From contig NZ_CP040332.1 in the NCBI RefSeq assembly GCF_005576615.1, positions 62,001-126,000 on the forward strand: a stretch of DNA of 64,000 nt, written 5' to 3'. The notes under the pieces were generated by a model. It saw only the letters and a list, made by a program, of their open reading frames with translations, was not told the origin of the DNA and made no database searches. Each line of letters begins with the position of its first letter. Position 1 is the first letter of the stretch. Made by a program: the position numbers and the translations under genes. This stretch comes from Natrinema versiforme (GTDB lineage Archaea > Halobacteriota > Halobacteria > Halobacteriales > Natrialbaceae). Shown here piece after piece: positions 44,669 to 52,768 of this stretch.

Positions 44669-44767
44669 CTAATCGGCACCACAGCGACCGGTCCAGCCAC
44701 AGCGCCGGCACCAGTCGCCCGAGACGCGGACTCCTCGCCCGCAGAGGGGACAGGTCGTCTCAGTCAT
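44669..44767 (-). CDS. CPxCG zinc-finger microprotein, 32 residues
   Basis: A tiny gene too short for usual calling. The product starts MTETTCPLCGRGVRVSGDW, continues CRRCGWTGRCGAD, and stops. It has two zinc knuckles (CPLCG and CRRCG) and a fifth Cys. Haloarchaea are known to encode many such CPxCG mu-proteins. Its ATG overlaps the last codons and stop of the aldehyde dehydrogenase gene (ATGACTGA), so translation is coupled. With five Cys in 32 residues and perfect knuckle spacing, chance is unlikely. A regulatory or assembly role for proline or aldehyde metabolism is a guess. Confidence 0.75.
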   Translation of the reverse strand: MTETTCPLCGRGVRVSGDWCRRCGWTGRCGAD

Positions 44768-46295
44768 CGTCGGTCGTGATATCCGCGGACAGCCCCTGTG
44801 CCATTTCGATGTCGTTCGAGTTGTTCAGCGTCCACGCGGTTCGTTCGGTGACGGCTTCGATCACTTCGCGGCCGCTCGGGTAGCCGTTGCCGGACTTCTT
44901 GACGCCGCCGAACGGCAGGTGAACTTCCGCGCCGATACACGGCAGGTTGCCGTACGCGAGTCCGACCTCGGCGTTGTCCCGGTAGTAGTTGATCTCGCGG
45001 TAATCCTCGGAAATGATCGCACCCGCAAGCCCGTACTCGGTGTCGTTGTGAATCTCGACGGCGTCCTCGATGTCACCCGAGTACTCCATGAGCGCGACGT
45101 GGGGGCCGAAGACCTCCTCCTGCGTACAGCGGAGGTCCGCCTCGTGGTCGGCTTCGTAGACGAACGGGCCGACCCAGTGGCCGTCCTCGTGACCGGTTGG
45201 AATCTCGTCGTCGGCCAGTTCGTCGCGGTCGACGAGCACGTCGACATCCTCGCTGCGGGCGAGTTCGTTGTACTCGAGGACCTTCTCTTTGTGCTCGCCT
45301 TCGACGAGCGGGCCCATGAAGGTGTCTTCGGCGAGCGGGTCGTCGACGGCGACGTTCGCGGCGATATCGACGAATCGCTCTTTGAACTCGTCGTAGACGT
45401 TCTCGTGGACGATCAGACGCTCGGCGGAGACACAGCGCTGACCGGTCGTCTTGAACGAACTCATCACGGCCGAGTGGACGGCCGTATCGAGGTCGGCGTC
45501 GTCGGTGACGACGACGGCGTTCTTGCCGCCCATCTCGCAGGCCGCGAGCTTGCCGGGCTGTTCGGCGACGGTCCGGCCGACCTGCTGGCCGACCTCCGCC
45601 GAGCCGGTAAAGAGGACGGTGTCGACGCGTTCGTCCTCGACGATGGCCTCGCCGGCGTCGCCGAAGCCCTGAATCATGTTGAAGACGCCGTCGGGGATGC
45701 CGCTCTCCTCGAACATCTCGGCGATGATCTGGCCGCACCACGGCGTCTGTTCGGCGGGCTTCCAGACGACGGTGTTGCCCTCGACCAGCGAGACGGCCAT
45801 GTGCCAGAACGGGATCGCGACGGGGAAGTTCCACGGCGTGATACAGCCGATGACGCCGCGGGGCTTGCGCCGCATGTACGCGTCCTTGCTCCCGATTTCG
45901 GACGGAACGATGTCCCCGTGTGGGTGCCGGGCGTTCCCGGCTGCCCACTCGACCATGTGTGCGGCCTCGACGACATCGGCTCGCCCTTCGGAGATCTCCT
46001 TCCCACACTCCTTGGTGACGATTTCGCCGAGTTCGTCCGTCCGGTCACGGAGTTCCTGATAGATGTCCCAGAGGTACTCCGCGCGGTCGATATGGGACAG
46101 TTCTTCCCACTCGTCTTGGACGCGTTCTGCGGACTCGAGCGCCGCGTCGACGTCGGCCTCGGTTCCGCGGTGGAAGGTCCGCAGCGTTTCGCCGGTTGCA
46201 GGGTTCTCACTCTCGAACGTCTCGTCGCCCTCGCCGTCGGTCCACTCGCCGTTGATGTAGTGACGGTTGGGCTGGGCTGTCGTTTGCTGGCTCAT
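44760..46295 (-). CDS. Aldehyde dehydrogenase, probable P5C dehydrogenase
   Basis: NAD(P)-dependent aldehyde dehydrogenase, 511 residues. The catalytic Cys is in KTTGQRCVSAERL, the Glu in ACEMGGKNAVV, and the Asn in CITPWNFPVAIPFW; the coenzyme loop FTGSAEVGQQVG is intact. In sequence alone it could be succinate-semialdehyde or another aldehyde dehydrogenase. Its head-to-head position with an HTH-10 regulator, then proline dehydrogenase and a PutP-type symporter, makes delta-1-pyrroline-5-carboxylate dehydrogenase the best reading: it would oxidise glutamate semialdehyde to glutamate. The 135-base divergent promoter gap before it is shared with the regulator. Confidence 0.9.
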   Translation of the reverse strand: MSQQTTAQPNRHYINGEWTDGEGDETFESENPATGETLRTFHRGTEADVDAALESAERVQDEWEELSHIDRAEYLWDIYQELRDRTDELGEIVTKECGKEISEGRADVVEAAHMVEWAAGNARHPHGDIVPSEIGSKDAYMRRKPRGVIGCITPWNFPVAIPFWHMAVSLVEGNTVVWKPAEQTPWCGQIIAEMFEESGIPDGVFNMIQGFGDAGEAIVEDERVDTVLFTGSAEVGQQVGRTVAEQPGKLAACEMGGKNAVVVTDDADLDTAVHSAVMSSFKTTGQRCVSAERLIVHENVYDEFKERFVDIAANVAVDDPLAEDTFMGPLVEGEHKEKVLEYNELARSEDVDVLVDRDELADDEIPTGHEDGHWVGPFVYEADHEADLRCTQEEVFGPHVALMEYSGDIEDAVEIHNDTEYGLAGAIISEDYREINYYRDNAEVGLAYGNLPCIGAEVHLPFGGVKKSGNGYPSGREVIEAVTERTAWTLNNSNDIEMAQGLSADITTDDD

Positions 46296-46430
46296 ACCGT
46301 ATCAGTCACGGATCGTCAGGGAATAACCACGGCCTCCCATGGTCGGGACCGACTCGAGCGGTTGTCACGCGGTGTCTCTATTCAGTATGTTTATGTTGCT
46401 CACACCGAAACGGACGAGCAGAGCCGACAC

Positions 46431-47159
46431 ATGAGCAGCACGAGTTCTACGGCGACCACGACAGGGGCGGACGGCACGCGACTCGCGCTCGAGATCTGGC
46501 ATCCCGACTGCTGGGGGTTGCAGGCGACCGAGGCGGTCGACGCCGGACTGCTCGTCCACACCGTCCACCGAACCGTCGAGGACACGGTCAAGGGCCACTT
46601 CACCGTCTACGCGGACACGACCGCGCAACTCGACGAGTTCGTCGAATTCGCGAACGAGTCGCCGCTGACACACTCGACGGTCGAACTCGGCCAGCGCCCG
46701 ACCAGCGCGGCACCGGGCCCCGGAAACGCGACCCGCGAACTCTTCGTCGAGTACGAGCCGGAACACAGTATCAGCGACACGCTCGTCTCGCACGGATTCA
46801 TCCACGACGCGTCGGTTCGCGTCGAACGAGGGCTCGAGCACTGGCCGGTCTTCGTCGCCGACGGCCGCGCCGAGATTCAGAGCCGACTCGAGACCATCCG
46901 GGCCGAGACAGACGCCGAGATCTCCATTAGCAAGATCGCCTCGCCGGCGGGCGACTCGTCGGGAACGCCGGATCGACTCGATCGGCTGACGCCCCGCCAA
47001 CGGGACGCGTTCGAACTCGCCTGTGAGCATAACTACTACGCGTGGCCGCGCGAGATCGACACGCGCGAACTCGCGGACGAACTCGGCGTCTCGAAGACGA
47101 CGCTGCTCGAGCATCTCCGGAAAGCCGAGGCGAAATTGCTCAACCCGGACGAGTCCTGA
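46431..47159 (+). CDS. HTH-10 (bacterio-opsin activator type) regulator
   Basis: A 242-residue regulator typical of haloarchaea. The C-terminal HTH-10 domain reads LTPRQRDAFELACEHNYYAW, then RELADELGVSKTTLLEHLRK (about 190-235). The N-terminal 180 residues form the Bat-associated sensor-like domain (RLALEIWHPDCWGLQATEAV). The frame is open for another 500 codons upstream, but that part is antisense to the ALDH gene; the start at 46431 follows a promoter-like stretch. Flanked by the ALDH and proline dehydrogenase genes, it probably activates proline use. Confidence 0.88.
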   Translation: MSSTSSTATTTGADGTRLALEIWHPDCWGLQATEAVDAGLLVHTVHRTVEDTVKGHFTVYADTTAQLDEFVEFANESPLTHSTVELGQRPTSAAPGPGNATRELFVEYEPEHSISDTLVSHGFIHDASVRVERGLEHWPVFVADGRAEIQSRLETIRAETDAEISISKIASPAGDSSGTPDRLDRLTPRQRDAFELACEHNYYAWPREIDTRELADELGVSKTTLLEHLRKAEAKLLNPDES

Positions 47160-47245
47160 TCGACCGCGATATTAATTCCCGGTGCTGATGGCTGAATGAT
47201 TTGGTCGGGTATCGATTTAGGGGGATTGCGTACCACCGACACGGT

Positions 47246-48085
47246 ATGATCCCCCCGATCGCGAGCCGATTCGTCGCCGGAACGACCGTGTCCGGCACGC
47301 TGGATCACGTGGCCGACTGTAACGAGTCGGGGATGGGTGGCATCGTCAACCTCCTCGGCGAACACTATCACGACCGCGAGCCCGCGGACGAGGACGCGGA
47401 TGAGTACTGCCGTCTCGTTTCTGAACTGGCCGCTCGCGACCTGAACGGGTCCGTTTCGGTCAAACCATCCCAGATCGGGATCGATGTCGGCCCCGAGGTC
47501 TTCACGAAGAACTTCGAACGGATCGTCGACGTCGCGGCCGACGAAGACGTCTTCGTCTGGTGTGATATGGAAGATCACACGACGACCGACACGACCGTAG
47601 ACGCCGTCGAATCGACGGCCCAGGACCATCCCCACGGCGTCGGCGTCGCCATTCAGGCGAACCTCAAACGCACGGGCGACGACCTGCGCCGCCTCGCCGA
47701 CGTTCCCGCCGCGGTTCGACTGGTCAAGGGTGCCTACGACGAACCGTCCTCGGTCGCCTACGACCGGAAAGAAGACGTCAACGAGGCGTACCGCGAGCAC
47801 CTCGAGTTCCTGTTCCGGGAGTTCGATCAGGGCATCGCGGTCGGAAGCCACGATCTGTCGATGCTCGAGACTGCGATCGACCTTCACAAGGAACACGACA
47901 CCCCCTTCGAGATCCAGATGCTCATGGGCGTTCGCGAGGACGCACAGCGCGACCTCGCCGCGAAGGGCTACGAAGTCAATCAGTACGTCCCCTACGGTGA
48001 CAAGTGGATGCAGTACTTCTACCGCCGAATCCGCGAGCGAAAGGAGAACGCCCTGTTCGCGCTTCGCGCCGTCGTCGGCGTCTGA
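47246..48085 (+). CDS. Proline dehydrogenase
   Basis: FAD enzyme that oxidises proline to delta-1-pyrroline-5-carboxylate, 279 residues, the compact monofunctional form. TIM-barrel elements are SVSVKPSQIGIDVGPEVF, VFVWCDMEDHTTTDTTVDAV, VRLVKGAYDEPSSVAYDRKE, EIQMLMGVREDAQRDLAAKG and the proline-binding tail YFYRRIRERKENALFALRAV (RRxxER). Another start 15 codons earlier (47201) exists; MIPPIASRFVAGTTV is preferred by homology. It follows the HTH-10 gene after 86 bases. Confidence 0.92.
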   Translation: MIPPIASRFVAGTTVSGTLDHVADCNESGMGGIVNLLGEHYHDREPADEDADEYCRLVSELAARDLNGSVSVKPSQIGIDVGPEVFTKNFERIVDVAADEDVFVWCDMEDHTTTDTTVDAVESTAQDHPHGVGVAIQANLKRTGDDLRRLADVPAAVRLVKGAYDEPSSVAYDRKEDVNEAYREHLEFLFREFDQGIAVGSHDLSMLETAIDLHKEHDTPFEIQMLMGVREDAQRDLAAKGYEVNQYVPYGDKWMQYFYRRIRERKENALFALRAVVGV

Positions 48086-48286
48086 CTGGCCCCGCGTCTG
48101 CACCGCGCGCGAGACGCGTTCTTCGATCTCGCTACTCGAGACTGGACTCATGGGAGTCTCGGCTCGACGGCAGCACCTTGTGATTCCCCGTAGTCGATCA
48201 CTGAAACCGGTCTCACTGCAGGACGGCAGCGGCGGCACTCTCCTCGAGCCGACTAATTCGGCATCAAAAAAAGGGCAAATTCGGTA

Positions 48287-48313
48287 CGTTTATGTGTGGG
48301 TGGTAAGCACACA
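48287..48313 (+). promoter_or_regulatory. TATA box and inverted repeat before the symporter pair
   Basis: A TATA-like element (cgtttatg, 48287-48294, roughly) lies about 27 bases before the ATG at 48319, giving a leaderless transcript. TGTGTG (48293-48298) and CACACA (48308-48313) form an inverted repeat over the start region, an operator position. Confidence 0.45.
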
Positions 48314-48318
48314 CCTGT

Positions 48319-48465
48319 ATGCCTGAGAGTAGCTCGGTCGAACTGATCTGGTTATTCGGACCGTTCGCCGTGTACCTAGTCATGCTCGGCGTGTACTACG
48401 TCTGGGAAGGGAAACGAGAGGAACAACTCCGGCAGCGATACGAGGAGGCAGAGCATGGCCAGTGA
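48319..48465 (+). CDS. Single-helix small protein coupled to the symporter, 48 residues
   Basis: A short gene missed at usual length limits. The product begins MPESSSVELIWLFGPFAVYL, completes one hydrophobic helix (VMLGVYYVW), and ends in a charged cytoplasmic tail (EGKREEQLRQRYEEAEHGQ). It overlaps the PutP-type gene by 11 bases and has a promoter at leaderless distance. Small single-helix partners encoded directly before sodium:solute symporters are known in other prokaryotes. By analogy this may be an accessory subunit that stabilises the symporter; that function is inferred. Confidence 0.75.
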   Translation: MPESSSVELIWLFGPFAVYLVMLGVYYVWEGKREEQLRQRYEEAEHGQ

Positions 48466-50143
48466 GGGACTGGCCGGCTCGGCCGGCGTCTGGGTTCTCG
48501 GAACGTTCGGGGTGTATCTCCTCGTTCTCCTCGGGATCGGGTTGTACTCCTCCCGGCTCATGGACTCCGTCGACGACTACGTCATCGGCGGGCGCAGCAT
48601 CGGCCCGGTCGTCACGGGCTTCTCCGAACGCGCCTCCGAGATGAGCGGGTGGCTCACGCTCGGTGTCCCGAGCGACGCGTTCGGGACCGGTGTGATGGCG
48701 TTCTACAACGGGCTCGGAATGATTCCGGCCGACCTGTTCGCGTGGGCCGGGCTCGCAAAGCGCCTCCGGAAGTACACGGAAATCGTGAAAGCGGTCACGT
48801 TGCCGACCTTCTTCGAGACGCGCCTGCAGGACGACACTGGCTACGTCAAAGGCGTCTCCGCCTTCGTCCTGATGATCTTCGAGGGCGGCTACGTGGGCGC
48901 ACAGATCGTCGCCGCCGGGACGCTGCTCGAGGTTCTCACCGGCGTCTCGTCGGTGGTCGGAATCCTCGTCGGCGGCGTCATCGTCGTCGGCTACACCATG
49001 CTCGGCGGCTACTTCGCCGTCGCGTGGTCCGACTACGTGCAGGGTGCGATCATCCTGGCCGCGTTCATCGTCCTGCCGGTCATCGCGTTTACCAACTACG
49101 GGCTTCCGTTCGGGGAACTCGCATCCGTCGGGAGTTCCTACACCAGCGCCACGGCCGGCATGACCGGCTGGGCAGCGATCTTCGGCATCATCAGTTACGC
49201 GGCCATCGGACTCGGTATCCCCGGGAACCCGCACGTGATGGTCCGATTCATGGGGATCGACGAGGTGAAGAACATCCGCCTCGCCGCGCTCGTCGCTCAG
49301 CTGTTCATGTTCGTCGCCTACATCGGGGCCGGCTTCGTCGGGCTGTACGCACTGGTCGTCTTCGGCCAGAGCGGCATCGAGGACCCGAACAACGTCATGC
49401 CGATGCTCACGCTCGAGTTCTTCCCCGGTGCGATCGCGGGGATCATCCTGGCGGCCGCACTCGCCGCGATGATGTCCAGTGCCGACTCGCAGCTGCTCGT
49501 CGCGACGAGCGCCATCGTCGAGGACGTCTATCACGGCTACGTCAACCCCGACGCGAGTCAGGAGACGCTGGTTCGATACTCTCAGTACGTCACGCTCGCG
49601 CTCGGCGCGGCGAGCGTCGCCTTCGCCTTCCTCGCACAGAACACGCCGATCTACACGCTCGTCCTCGACTACGCGTGGGGCGGACTCGGAGCGGCCATCG
49701 GGCCGACGCTCATCGCTGCGCTGTGGTGGAAGCGGGTCACGGCGACGGGCTCCGTCGCGAGTATGATCGTCGGGACGACGACGATGATCCTGTGGACCCA
49801 GCTCTCAACCGTCCTCGAACTGCTCGGACTCATGGGGGCGATCGACGGCTCGCCGTTCCTCACGGGGCTGGTTGGAGTCTACGGGCTCTTCCCCGCGTTC
49901 ATCTTCTCGACGGCGACGCTCATCGTCGTCTCGCTGGTGACGACGCCGCCGGAAGGCGTCGACGACCACTTCGAGTCGTTCGACAAGCCGCTCTCGGCGC
50001 TCTCGAGCAGCGACGATCCGACCGGGACGCCCGACTACGTGACCGACGGCGGTCGCGATGTCGATCCGAAGGCCGTCACGGAAACGGATACCATTCGCGC
50101 ACACGTCGAAGAGAGCGACTACTGGGAATCGGGTGAGGAATAG
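48455..50143 (+). CDS. putP: Sodium/proline symporter, PutP type
   Basis: Sodium:solute symporter family protein, 562 residues, about 13 membrane helices. Motifs resemble PutP: SERASEMSGWLTLGVPSDAF, GYTMLGGYFAVAWSDYVQGA and AALAAMMSSADSQLLVATSA (sodium-site Ser pair). The C-terminal 80 residues form an acidic cytoplasmic tail (PLSALSSSDDPTGTPDYV). Next to proline dehydrogenase and the probable P5C dehydrogenase, proline is the best substrate guess. Its stop overlaps the GTG start of the following gene. Confidence 0.9.
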   Translation: MASEGLAGSAGVWVLGTFGVYLLVLLGIGLYSSRLMDSVDDYVIGGRSIGPVVTGFSERASEMSGWLTLGVPSDAFGTGVMAFYNGLGMIPADLFAWAGLAKRLRKYTEIVKAVTLPTFFETRLQDDTGYVKGVSAFVLMIFEGGYVGAQIVAAGTLLEVLTGVSSVVGILVGGVIVVGYTMLGGYFAVAWSDYVQGAIILAAFIVLPVIAFTNYGLPFGELASVGSSYTSATAGMTGWAAIFGIISYAAIGLGIPGNPHVMVRFMGIDEVKNIRLAALVAQLFMFVAYIGAGFVGLYALVVFGQSGIEDPNNVMPMLTLEFFPGAIAGIILAAALAAMMSSADSQLLVATSAIVEDVYHGYVNPDASQETLVRYSQYVTLALGAASVAFAFLAQNTPIYTLVLDYAWGGLGAAIGPTLIAALWWKRVTATGSVASMIVGTTTMILWTQLSTVLELLGLMGAIDGSPFLTGLVGVYGLFPAFIFSTATLIVVSLVTTPPEGVDDHFESFDKPLSALSSSDDPTGTPDYVTDGGRDVDPKAVTETDTIRAHVEESDYWESGEE

Positions 50144-50655
50144 TGAGCGACACGCGTCGACAGCGGGCCGAGGCCGCCGACATTACGGGGCGGACCCAAG
50201 AGCGTGCGAACCTGACCGTCATCGAACCGACGGTGGCACGCGAGGACGTCGACTCGACCGGCCGCGTCGGCGTGGTCGCGTATCCGTACCGCGTCTACGA
50301 TGCGGTCGTAACGGTCAACCGGCCGATAATCGCGGATCGAGACCTCGAGTACGTCGTCAGCGTCGACCGCGCCCGGCGGCTCGCAGTGCGGGCTGACGTT
50401 GTCCCCGAGACCGTCTCGAGAACGGTCGACGACGTCCTCGTCGTTCCGTCCGAACTCACCGACAAGCAGGTCCGCGAGAAGGCCGAGAACGCGCTGTTCA
50501 AGTGGACGCTCCGGAAGATCGCCGTCGGTTCCGCGCCGGACGTGCGATTCGAGCAGTCGGTCGACGCCCACAAACTGTTCTGGATCGCGTCCCGACCCGA
50601 CGGCGACGTGATCATCGACAGCGTTCGCGGTACCGAGTCGCCGTTGGACGGCTGA
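50143..50655 (+). CDS. Hypothetical protein coupled to the symporter
   Basis: A 170-residue soluble acidic protein beginning with GTG inside the symporter stop (TAGTG). No domain is recognised. The reading is clearly protein-like (VGVVAYPYRVYDAVVTVNRP, TVSRTVDDVLVVPSELTDKQ), with regular beta-strand patterns and a mixed C-terminal segment. Coupling to putP suggests a role in the transport or proline pathway, perhaps a cytoplasmic regulator of the transporter. Confidence 0.72.
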   Translation: MSDTRRQRAEAADITGRTQERANLTVIEPTVAREDVDSTGRVGVVAYPYRVYDAVVTVNRPIIADRDLEYVVSVDRARRLAVRADVVPETVSRTVDDVLVVPSELTDKQVREKAENALFKWTLRKIAVGSAPDVRFEQSVDAHKLFWIASRPDGDVIIDSVRGTESPLDG

Positions 50656-51470
50656 GGGAACTCGGCCGACACCGGGCACTGTTCGGCGGTGATCGAAACC
50701 GACGGCCGGGTTCTCGATGTCGCCGTAGGCGGCACCGACCGCCGACTCGAGACACTCGCTTCGATCGGCTGTCAACGAGTAAGCTTCTCGAGGCGATTGC
50801 GTCTCTCCGTCCGCGATACAGTAGTTACCAGTTTCTCATAGTGAGTGGTTTCTAGAGAGGTATCGATTGATTTGGTGCGATCGATGATCCCGAACCACGA
50901 CAGGAACGCAATCGATAGTCTGGAGACGGACCCCAGACAGGTACGCCGACTGACGAGTAGCACGCGGTGATCCGCTACGCTGCTGACCGCTAGTAGTCAC
51001 ACATCGCCGCCGATAGGAAGCGCAATTAATCGCTGTCTATACGTCCGACTCGGCGTAGTGGGGTTTTCGTTCGATGGTACTATGCACGGTCACGGCGGTG
51101 CGGACCGTCGATCGGTGTGTTTCTCGTCGGTTCAGTTCCGGAATCTACGGCCGTGGATCATCGCCATCCGTTCCGATTCGCAAACCGTCGCTGACAGGAT
51201 ACGATAGAGAAAAATAGGATCTATTATGATTCATCTCATCTCTCCAGTTGTCAACACATCGGGAGATCTCCATTGGGACGTGTGTCCCGTAGTATGGTCC
51301 GCCTGGTAGAGCACAGTGCTGTAAATGCCGCCCGGTTCGGTCCGTGAAGAATTGAACCGACTGCAGATATCGTACCCGTTTGTGGAGGTCGCTGTAACCA
51401 CCCTGATAAACACTGGCAAAACCGCCGCTGTTTTCGAGCGTCCACGCAGAAATCATACGGATACGATCCG
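50656..51470. other. Intergenic 815 bases, no gene recognised
   Basis: A short plus-strand frame after the previous stop reads VIETDGRVLDVAVGGTDRRL, suggesting old coding sequence, but it has neither start nor domain. A minus-strand frame of 104 codons (51456-51145) has a poor composition. Otherwise I see nothing. Confidence 0.4.
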
Positions 51471-51889
51471 ATGCTGGTAACGGAGACGTATCTGTCGAGG
51501 CTGTACGATAGCCGAACGGAGCCCGTGTCGAAATTCACCCTTTCGGACGGTCGAGCCGCAGTATACGTCTCTCGAGAGCGGGAACATTTTTCGAACTTGC
51601 ACAACGGCTATCCGTTAGCGGCGAGCCTCTTGGAGGATCTCAAGAACGATGACATCGCCGCCATCGTGATCGACAGTAGCGATGGCGTCCACGTATTCGA
51701 CCGACAGCAGTATCAGCGAGGCGACCGGCTCGGTCACGCCCCGTCTCCGATGAAGCGAGTCGTCCCGATCGATGACGCCGACGCTTCGCTATCCGGACAG
51801 CCGCCGACTTCGCGGATCAGCTTTCGGAGTGGGAGTGGCTCACTGAGACCGATCTTCGCTCGAGGGGAGAGCAGTCAGAAACGGCCTGA
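51471..51889 (+). pseudogene. Frameshifted hypothetical gene
   Basis: Begins MLVTETYLSRLYDSRTEPVS and reads well for about 105 residues (SLLEDLKNDDIAAIVIDSSD, DGVHVFDRQQY). Near 51790 the good reading moves to another frame, AADFADQLSEWEWLTETDLR, and ends SRGEQSETA with a stop at 51889. The original frame runs on instead into Arg-rich nonsense across the next, convergent gene. So either a single-base indel has broken the gene or there is a sequencing error. The family is not recognised; the intact form would be about 139 residues. Confidence 0.5.
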
Positions 51890-51948
51890 GTCGTCTGTGA
51901 ACCGCCTCGGCGTTCCATCATCACGAGCAACGAAACCCGGACTCGAGG

Positions 51949-52767
51949 TCAGTCCCGACACCGCTTCGGTAGACGGTCCGGCGCAGCCTCCCTCACGAAG
52001 GCTCGGACGGGGGCGACATCGGCGACGGGCGATAGCTCGTCGAGCGCCCGATCGACCTCGGTCAGACGGCGCGTCGCGTGCCGCCGGAGTCGTCGTACAG
52101 TGGATGACGATGAACCGGTTCGGAGAGCGCCGGCATCGGACGCGAGGACGAACTGTATTCGACTGACTGTTCCGAACCCGCGGCCCACTGTCGCGACGCG
52201 TTCTCTGTACTGCTCGTCGATGTCCGCAAGCGTCGCACCGACAAGGGCCGATCCGCGGCCGAGTGAGCCCGCCGTCTCGTCGATCAGCGAACAGTAGTCC
52301 GTCGCCGGCACCGTCGACTGGCTCTCGGCAGTCCCCAGCGCCTCGATCACCGAGGCCGAGACGGACGCAAGGGTTTCGAAACACGACCCGATACGATCGT
52401 CATCGAGAGTGCCGAGCGTCGAGTACGCGGTCGTATAGAGGTAATCGGAGGCCAACAGCGCGCTCGTCACGTCCCACTGCACCGAGGCGTCCTCGTCGCC
52501 GAGACGACAGAGCAATTGCGCCCGGAGCCGGACGTACCCGCGGAACAGTTCGATCGCCGTCGCCGCGGGCAACACGGTCTCGCGAGCCGGTGTCGCCGCG
52601 ATCGAGTCGTGAACCTGCGCCACCAGCTGGCCGTACCGCCTGTCGTCGCGGTCCGTCATAGTCGCCCGAACAGGGCCCAACCGGTCGCGCCCGGCCTGCT
52701 CGAGTGCCTCCTCGAGTCGACGGTCGATCTCGAGTCGTCGTTCGGATAGCCTCTCGGTTCGAGTCAT
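51949..52767 (-). CDS. Polyprenyl-synthetase-like protein lacking DDxxD motifs
   Basis: A 272-residue all-helical protein. Segments ALLASDYLYTTAYSTLGTL, SASVIEALGTAESQSTVPAT and CSLIDETAGSLGRGSALVGA align in order with helices of isoprenyl diphosphate synthases. The two Asp-rich magnesium motifs needed for catalysis are absent (the first is replaced around QWDVTSALLASD). It may be a noncatalytic partner or a diverged enzyme. It lies one base before the MATE exporter stop, same strand. The family call rests on pattern recognition and is only moderately sure. Confidence 0.5.
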   Translation of the reverse strand: MTRTERLSERRLEIDRRLEEALEQAGRDRLGPVRATMTDRDDRRYGQLVAQVHDSIAATPARETVLPAATAIELFRGYVRLRAQLLCRLGDEDASVQWDVTSALLASDYLYTTAYSTLGTLDDDRIGSCFETLASVSASVIEALGTAESQSTVPATDYCSLIDETAGSLGRGSALVGATLADIDEQYRERVATVGRGFGTVSRIQFVLASDAGALRTGSSSSTVRRLRRHATRRLTEVDRALDELSPVADVAPVRAFVREAAPDRLPKRCRD

Positions 52768-52768
52768 G

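Noticed and set aside
44919-46430. 500-codon upstream extension of the HTH-10 gene
   Set aside because: It is antisense to the aldehyde dehydrogenase gene; regulator-like sequence begins at 46431.
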